A stretch of DNA of 64,000 nt from Lichenostomus cassidix (Eukaryota; Chordata; Aves; Passeriformes; Meliphagidae), in the NCBI GenBank assembly GCA_008360975.2, contig CM039198.1:9134547-9198546 (forward strand). The letters run 5' to 3'. The position numbers and the translations under genes were made by a program. How positions within the stretch are numbered: the first letter of the stretch is position 1; every line of letters starts with the position of its first letter. The notes under the pieces were generated by a model. That model saw only the letters and a program-made list of their open reading frames with translations, was not told the DNA's origin and did no database searches. This document shows, in pieces, positions 51,901 through 60,900 of this stretch.

Positions 51901-54900
51901 TTCCTATTCCCTGCTAAAGGCAGTGCCTGTTTCACAAAAATGAAATCTGTATCAGTTGGAGGCTGTTGATTAGAGATGTGACAGTGAGTCTCAATGTCCT
52001 GAAGCAATCACACAGAGTCAATGGAAATGCCTAGGCTGGGAATGGTGACAGTGTCCCACTGCAACATACAGGACTCCAGGAATGCAGCAGGAAGAGGAAC
52101 AGATGGACATCAACAGGTAATGAGAGTAGGGTCAATTCATGTGCTTCTCAAGGAGTATCATCAGACTCAAAATTTTAGGAATAAATTGAATATTCTTCAC
52201 TTCACATATGGCTTTTAGCACTAAGTCCCAGCAGGGGGCATGAAAAATTTCAAAACTCTACAAATATTACTAAAAATTATATATGACTACATAGGTAATC
52301 CTGTGATCTTTCTTTCCTTTCATTACCACAGATTTCTTACACTTAAACAAGAGCTCTTGGATTTGTATTTCCTACCATTTTGAAAACCTCTCAGGATTTC
52401 CCAGCAGGAGGGGAACACCAGGCTGGCACTGAGCAGCAGTGGCGTGATGGCACAGCATTTCCCCCTCCCAATCCTCCCCCTGAAATGCTCCTTTTCTTGC
52501 TTCTAAAAGCAAAGACAGCTGAAAAAAAGCACTCTGCTTCACCAGCTTAGTCCCACTGATGAGCTGTTTGACTGACCCTAAAGACAGCCAAAGCAGCATC
52601 TCATGATGATGTCCTGATGTTTGACAGCATTAAACAGCTTGATCAGTCCCACGGACAATGACACACTCTGCATGCCAAGGACCACTGCCCTTGGTAATTT
52701 TGAGACACCACACTTTGCTCACATCCCTGAGAGCTAGCTAGGTTCCATGCAAGGTCCAAATTCAAAACTGTGGCAGTGTGAATATCTTAACAATGATGAC
52801 TTCCCAGCAAGGCCTAACAGAAGCTTGCAGAAGCTGACTATTGCAGCTGTAATTGGCAGTAAGAAACAAAACCAACACATATCTCAGATAATAATGGAAT
52901 CACAGAACATGATGAGAAAACAAGGCGCCATGACCTGCATTACAAGCTTGCAAGCTCCACTGGGACAGCTGAGGTGATAATCAGCCTCACCATGATATTA
53001 AGTTCTTATACAGCCTTTTCATAAAAATAATGGCTGTTGTCAGCTTGCAACTAAGCAAAATTAATAACAAGACACTAGCAGGGCAAAATCCCAAATAAGA
53101 GCTGAGCAAACCTGACAGAGGACAGCAGCTTGTCTTTCTGGCTGACACTGGCCACGAGTGGCAGCCAGAAAACCTATCTGAGAGCCACTGGATCACAGAG
53201 GACTGAATAAGGTACACAGACAAGGAAAAAACACGGTGACAACAAAGCTTGGTGGAGGACACACACAGGGGATCAGAGAAGCAGCACAAATTGATGTATT
53301 TCTCTTGAGAAGCTATTGATGTATTTCTCTTGAGAAGCTGTGTGCCAAACTCAATGAATTAAAACACTTTTGCCTGTGTACTGATCATAAGCAAATGCAA
53401 TTATACTCTTAACAGCTAAATATTGCAGTTCCTATTTCCCATGAGTACATTGGCAGTCATGGCAAAATGAGCTGTTTACATTGCAGGTGACCCTTCATTA
53501 TGTCTGACACACAAAGGGTGACAGAAGAGTAAAAGACCCAGGGAGCCAGGTGAATGCACAGGATTTGCACAGGAGCAACAAACTTTGTTGGCTTGGACAT
53601 GCACATTAATCTCCTGGATTTCAGAGTCTCTAGAGGCTTTGAAGTCACTGCCACCACTCACCAGTAAATGAGGCATTGCCAAGCAACATGAATAAAACAA
53701 GAATAATTTGATCAAAGCTTAGATAATCAACTACATGTTTATTACATCAGACACAACATAAATAAATGAGCAGAAAGAAGGCAAACTTACTGTGCCATGC
53801 TAATGCAACTAAAACAGGGCAACATTTTTGCATATTTCTTCAATTTCAAAATGCACATTATTCTTCTGATTTCTACATTCACAGCACCTTAAACATAGCA
53901 CAGATGAGCCAAATGGCCTCATTTCAGTATCTTCTTTACAGTTTCAGCTGAGACCCAAAAAGTACAACATCCAACTCCATTAAGTGAGTTCATGTGGTGA
54001 ATGGAGCCATTTGGGTAAAACAGCCAAATGCAAAGGCTGGAGAAAATGTCAGAAGAGCTTGGGCACAGCCACAGGCTCGGGCAGCTTGAACTCTCCCCAG
54101 ACAGGGAACACAGAAATACCTAGGCTATGTCTGGGTAGTTTCAACACCATGAATTTGCCTGGAGTTTTAGCTCTGGTAGGGTGATGCTGCAGCTATGGCA
54201 CAACAGAAGGGAAAACCAGACAACTCAAGTCCTCACTGTTAACAAATCCATTGACTCCTTCCTATTTCAAAGGGCAGATTCTGCCAAAAGTGTTCAGAAG
54301 CCCTCTTTACTTGGTCTGTCTGTAGAAATGTTCAGAGATTATTCAGGCCTCTGCCAAACCAGGGCTTTTCTGACAGTACCTACCATGCAGTCAGCCCCAG
54401 GGCAGAGGGGAGAGCTGTGCTGAACATGCAGCCTCATCCTGTGCTCATCACAACCCTGTGCTTGTCACATTGTGTCAGACGCAGAGCACAGCAGCAGGAA
54501 ATCCCAAGTTCCTGTGCATAGGCTGCCCATCTTCCCATCTGCAGCATGTGTTCATTGACGTGTCCAACACACAAAATCCAAACACCAGCATTTTCCAAGT
54601 CCTGCACTATCCTGACATGGCACTAGAGAATTTTTAAGGAAGAAACTCACACTCAGAAATACCTTATAATTAGGCAGTTGTCTTGCTCTTCCAAGTAAGA
54701 CATAGCTCTGTTCCTCAGTTGATATCCCCCTGTCCATTCTCCATTTAACTCTCCCTCACCTGTTGTAAATGATCTTCAACTTTCACAGTCAACTCATGGC
54801 CAGAGACTGCAGGAATCAGCCAGCAAACCATCCAGCCTTGAAACAGTGAGTGCACCTTGCAACTCATTGTAAAACCAGCACTCTGCACTGCACCTTCCCA

Positions 54901-57900
54901 AGTGAGTGTCCATATTTTGTGCAAGCAGCAGTTTCAAAACAACCTATGACATACCCAGCTGCAGTTTCTCTTCCAAAGAAAGTGGAAGACCATGTCAGTA
55001 ACATCCACCGACCAGAGAGAAAACACCAGATTATTCTTGTTGGATGCACACAGATGGGAAATACTCCAGCTCCACCTGCCTTCAGGGTTTCTAAAAGCTG
55101 TGCTACTTAATGCTACTTGGATGTAGAGGAGGCAGATGCTTTCTGAGGAAGATGCTCCCACTCCTCTGCTGAAGGCGATGACGCAGCAACAGCTTGGTGC
55201 AGCCGCTGCTCAGGCTGGACATCACCCGCTGTCTGCAGCTTCTGTGCCACAGGACTGCAGTCGGAAGGGAGGTTTGCCAGACCAAGAGCCTCAAAGTAAA
55301 TCACAAAATTTCCCTCTACAAGAAGAGATTCTGCCTGAGCACAGCTACAGACCAAGGAAAAGCATCTGACAGCAAGCTGAGGACATGCCCTGCAGCTCTG
55401 CTAACTAGAACATCTCCACGTCAGCTTCAGTGGTACTGAGCAAATAGAACCTCCTAGGAGACAGCGAAAACATTATACTGTTTTACAGTTTACACTCCAA
55501 ATGAGATTTATTTTTCACAATGCTGCCTTGATGAAGGCAATGGCTTGGAGCAAACAGCTGTTAAAATTAGCTTATTTTTGTCTATCTGATTCATCCTACT
55601 TGAAAGCTTTGGGCTTCTGCTGGAGAAACGCACACCCAGTGACCCTGACATAACACACACTTTCTTGCTTTGCAGATGTTACCTGATGGCACATGGGGCA
55701 GCAAATACAGAAAACCATCCTCAGAGAACAGCCTGAGCTCTCAGCCCTATAAGCAGCAGGGATTGCAGAAAAACAAGCACTCCTGCTCTTGTGCTGTGTA
55801 ATGCAGCCCAGTGCAACCCACCCTGTGACCATGTCTAGTCCCTCTGGGTGTGACGTTCAGCCCATGATTTACTTCAGCCCCCCAATGTGAGCAGGCAGGG
55901 GCTGCATTCAGGGGCTGGGACATGTCTCCTGCCCCAGCCACCACAACTCTGGAACAGCTGATTCTTGTAGACATCTACAAAAATGTCCAAACACACAGAT
56001 TTATACTTACTTCAAAGCATACCGCACGCTCAATATACCAATTAACACTCCTAACATTGGTAACAACTGATTTTAACAACCAAGTAATAAAATCACTGAT
56101 TGAAGTGTTTTTTTCAAAAACCGTTGGACGATTTCCCCCTCCCACCCAGAACACTGTACCTGCATGGCAATGACTGACCCACTTCACAGTCAGAGACACC
56201 TGAATGTGCTCCTTTTGAACCCTGGTCTCTGCCACCAGCAACCCAGCTCACTAATGAATAAATCCGCAGGCTGCATGTGGCAATGCAGACAACAATCTCC
56301 TCCTCATAGTAACATTAACAAGGATGTATAATATTAAATTATTCCTTTTGTTGTCAGGGACTTGATACCCTGCCAATACTTGCAGCTGCAAGCATGGTTA
56401 TTGCCTGTCCTTTATTGCTGAAATTAATTTATCTGCTCGTTTCTTCTGATTTCCATTTAAATAAAACTTTCTATTACTAGCCACTTTCATTCATCTATTT
56501 TGATTTCCCTTCTGTTTTTAATCATCTGTCCTGCACTGAAGAGCCCATGAGTGCTAATCGTGTTCCAGATGAGGTCACCAAGCACACAAAAGATATTAAT
56601 GTCTGTCAACTGAGATACATCATACAACTGAGAACATTTTGATTTGTAACACAGAATCTTGGAATGGTTGGGGTTGGAAGGGACTTAAAGCCCATCTCAT
56701 TCCACCCCCCTTGCCGTGGGCAGGGACACTTTCCACTATACCAGGTTGTTCCAACCCTGTCCAACCTGGCCTTGGACACTTCCAGGGATCCAGGGGCAGC
56801 CACAGCTTCTCTGGGCACCCTGTGCCAGGGCTCACCACCACCACAGGCAAGAACTTCTTCCTAATACCTGCTCTGAAATCTCCTTTCTTTCAATTTAAAA
56901 CCACTGTCCCTTGTCCTGTCACTACCTGTTCTTGTAAAAAGTCTCTCCATGGAGTCAGTTACACTTAATTATAAAGACTAAAAGTAAATGTAAGATTAAC
57001 TTTACACTGAAATATAAAACCTTTGCCTATACTTTCTGTCAGAAATCTTCACTTGGACACTCAGGCAGAAGAAACCTTCTTGATTGACACCTCTTTGAGA
57101 AAAAAAATACAGATTGAGAAGAAAAAAAAAGAAAAAGATCCTGCCCTGCAGAGCAATGATCCAGCTCTGCTGTCTTCCTCTAACTCTTCAGCACTTCTCG
57201 CAGCACAGTGGCTGCTGTGGGGAGGGAGATGACCAGCTAGGGAAGTTTCCAGGACACCTGGTTCACAGTCCGGCAGCTCTGGCACCGCGCTCCTCCTGCT
57301 CATCCTAGATTCACCCGATCCAAAGGAAATCCAGCCTGCACTCCAGCCCAGGGCAGAGATCCCAACGCTCCCCCGGGTTTCCAAGTGCTCAAACAGCAAA
57401 AAGCCCGTGTGGAGGATGCTGAGTCCGCCCGCCGCCCGCAGCCCCAGTGCCGGGTGCTCAGCGCGGCAGGCCCGGCTGTACCCCGCGCCGCTCCCGCACT
57501 CACCGTCAGGCTGCTCTCCTTGCTCTGTCGCCGCGGTGCCGCCGGGGAGCCCGGGCTCTGCGGAGAGAAGCGGAGCGCATCATCGCGGCTGCTCTCGGAG
57601 CCCAGCATGGCTGCGCGGGGCGGGGGAGAGGCGGGTCCCATGGCACGGCTCGGCTCGGCTCGCTCGGCTCGGCTCGGCCCGGGAGGGGGAGCTGCGGGAG
57701 GCCCCGGCTCGGTGCTCCGCCTCTCGCCTCTCGCCTCTCGCCTCTCGCCTCTCGCCTCTCGCCTCTCGCCTCTCGCCTCTCGCCTCCGCCGCGCCGGGCT
57801 GAGCTCGGAGCTCGGGCCGGGCCTGCGGGGCCGTGAGGCGATGGCACCGCCGTCGGGGCTGGGAAGAGGGTCCTGCCATGCCGTGGGATGGTGGCATCAC

Positions 57901-60900
57901 ACCCCCCTGAGGACAGCGACAGGAGTCCTGGTGTCCCGTGGGGTGGCACTTTGCCCCTCTGGGTGCGAGAACAGGGACAGGGATGGTGACATGTCCTGCC
58001 ATGCTGTGGGACGCTGATACCCACTGCTGGGGACAGGGATGGCAGCAGTGTCCTGCCATCAGACAGTCCCTAACTGTCTGTGGAATGGTGGTACACATGC
58101 GTCCCACAGCCCCCCAGGCTGGCAGTGCTCCTGTCCCTGTTGCGGGGTCACTGGTGGGGCTCAGATGCAGTGACAGCTCATGTGCAGCGTGTGAATGGTG
58201 CCTGGCATCATGTGGCGTGACTCCCACCCCGTATCCCCCTGCCCAGGGACTCCCACCCCACATCCCTCTGCCCAGGGACTCCCACCCCATATCGCCCTGC
58301 CCAGGCACCCAGTGCTCATGCTGGACTCTTCACCAGCAGCAGCACTATGCCAAGCGCCACACACGTGCAGCTCCCTGGCTGTGCTGCTGCTCCCTTGGTG
58401 GCAGTTGTGACAACCTGAACGGGCAGCATTTAGCTGCTCTCTAGGAAGCCATAAACAAGGTCTGGCCCTGCGCCCAGCACAGCATAGCTCCGTGTTGTTC
58501 TCAGTTGTGGCTTCCCCCCCCCTCCCCGACCTGTTTCCAAGAAATGTGGCTGAGTTTGCTGGAGGGATCTTGCCAGCATTTGTCTGCATGGTGGCTGCTA
58601 CCCAGGTCTAAGGAAGCATCCTGGCCAATGCCAAGGAGCTGCTCCACATTGGGAGACAGCCTGTGCCAGGAACATACAAGGAGGCAGTCAAAGCAAAGCA
58701 GCTTAGGATGGCCCGAGACACACAAGGAGGAAAGAGACAGGCCAAAAAGACTTTGAAAGTGTGTAGAAAAGCTTCTTGCAACCATGAGTTTATGGTCAGA
58801 TGCTTTCCTTACTAAGGACTCTTCTGCAAAAGCTGCCACAGCTCCCAGGAAAAGCAGCTTCCCAAGCAGGCATGGAAGACACAAGCTGTTGTGAGAATTA
58901 ATGGCACCAGCAGCCAGTTAGAGATTCAGAACTAGCTCAAAGCAGGTTCAAAGCAGGGATGAAGCCAGGACTTCAGTTTGGAAAAACCTGTAATAAAGGA
59001 GCAACGGAAAGAAAGCATCATGGAGGTGATGAAGGGAATGAGAAAAGTCATTAAAGGGATTTTTGACAGGCTCATGGTTGAGTCAACTGAGCAAAGCAGT
59101 GCATAGCACCAAAAGGCTGAGAGAGCCTGGAGAAGACTCCAGGAAGACCTTAGTGCAAACTTTCAGTGCCTGAAGTTGGCCTACAAAAAGCTGGAGAGAC
59201 AAGGACAAGGGCCTGGAGTGATAGAAAAAGGGGGAATGGCTTCGCACTGCCAGAGGGCAGGGTTAGATTAGAAAGTAGGAAAAAATTGTTCCCTGTGAGG
59301 GTGGGCAGGCCCTGGCACAGGGTGCCCACAGAAGCTGTGGCTGCCCCTGGGTCCCTGGCAGTGTCCAAGGCCAGGCTGGACACTGGGACTTGGAGCAACC
59401 TGGGACAGTGGAAAGTGTCCCTGCCCATGGCAGGGGTGGCATTGGATGGTCTTTAGAGTCTCTTCCAACTGAAACCATTCTGTGACCCTTTTACTTCTTA
59501 TGTATCTCAGCTGTGTATTTGACTAAAAAGGTGTCTATGAATTTGAGTAAGACTCAGCACTAGAAAAAAAGAAGGAGGCAAATGTTGCTACAAAGGAAGT
59601 TCTGCAGAAGTTAGTTCATCTGACCATGTTCCAAGCCAACTACACAATAAAAAAGGAGTCAGATATCTTGAGAAATTAATTTTTTTTGGCACAAGGATTC
59701 ACAAGGGTTTTTTTGAAGGAAGTCACAACCTACACGTTTATTTGGGTTCCCTGAGGGAGTCACAGAAGATATGTGGACAGGGGTGTCTGGTAATGCACTA
59801 CATAAGATTCTAAAATGCTTTTGACCTAGTGTAGGTGCTCACTGTCTCCAGCCCAGGCAAATTGCTCAGAGAAGCAGCAGTACGGGCAGTTAGTACAAGA
59901 TGTTTGATGTGGAAGAAACAGGGAGTCCAAAGTTCTGGGCTGTATCATGAGAAATGCCATGAATCTAAACCAGAAATACTGACCTACGTGAAACAGACCA
60001 CCTGAGGGAAAGGCTGAAGGCAACTACTTAGGAGGCAGCGTGTGAGAGAGAGGGTTGAGGCAAAGTAGAACAGTTGTCAGACAACACAAAATTTAGACCA
60101 AGAAACAGAGAATGTCAGAGAGACACTGAGTGCACCAGAGAAGCCAGGTCCACATGGCAGCAACACACCAATCAAACAGGCATTTCCCCAGGGGTATTTA
60201 AGGAGTTGCATAGCAAAAGGATCTACCAACTCCATACAGAAATGAAACAGAAAACTCAGGTCTGGGACCACTGGGGAAAATGCCAGTGGGTGGGGAAGCA
60301 CAACCCAAATGGAGTGTGATCCACCAGCTGTGGCAGTCACATGGTCATATGGTGATGTTTTGGCAGGGAGCAAAGGGTTTCGTGGGAGGAGCTGGAAAAG
60401 TGCCCTGTGCTGCATCTGCAGACCTGCCGGGAAGGCTTTCCCAGGGATAAAATGTGTTGCAAGAAAAAGGGCAGAGATATTCATTGGAAATTTGGACAAA
60501 GGCAGGGGAGGCCAACTGTCCACAGCTCAGCATCTTGTAGGGTTAACTTGGGGTGATGTGCTGGGTGAGGCACTGAGGAGGGGCTGTGAAAGGACAGGCT
60601 GGAGGGGATGAAGTCATTGAGAAAAAAGCTTTCGACAAATTCTTTGTGAATACTGTCTTTGGGAGGGAAAGCTGGAGCTGCAGGAAAATACAATGAGATA
60701 CAGACATGGGCGGATGTGCAAGTGTACAGAGAGGACTGTGCTGGACACAGGCCCAGGCTTAAGGCTGGAGTGGCAGGAAAATTCCTAGGGTTTTTAATAG
60801 TGACTGAAGTGGCCTGGTGAATTTTTCAGAAAGGAGTGATAAGACAAAAAAAATCCAAAGATCTTGGCTTTTTTTTACTGATTTACCAGCTGGACACAAA

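Larger units (their letters stand above)
48612..57503. other. GAS7 intron (8.9 kb), repeat-rich
   Basis: The longest GAS7 intron in the window. It includes CR1 pieces at 50593, 51743 and 56648, a tRNA-headed SINE at 51570, a minisatellite at 50044 and a 25-bp duplication at 53291. No coding exon is seen. Confidence 0.5.
57260..57860 (-). promoter_or_regulatory. GAS7: CpG island, probable internal GAS7 promoter
   Basis: This is the only strongly CpG-rich block in the window, with dense CG dinucleotides, GC-box-like GGGGCGGGG (57617-57625) and no TATA box. It covers the exon at 57504-57641 and the sequence upstream of it on the - strand. It also contains GGCTC pentamer repeats (about 57647-57678) and a nine-copy heptamer repeat (57721-57783). 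A TATA-less CpG-island promoter for the short GAS7 form is the simplest reading. Confidence 0.6.

Noticed and set aside
57580..58308. 242-codon and 210-codon ORFs on opposite strands over the CpG island
   Set aside because: Stop codons are rare in GC-rich DNA, and the proteins are heptamer and minisatellite translations (such as SPLASRL repeats) with no domain. Only the 57504-57641 part in the GAS7 frame has splice support.
60077..60523. 148-codon ORF on the - strand inside a GAS7 intron
   Set aside because: No recognisable domain, no usable splice context that I can support, and an overlapping ORF on the other strand. Chance is the simplest reading.
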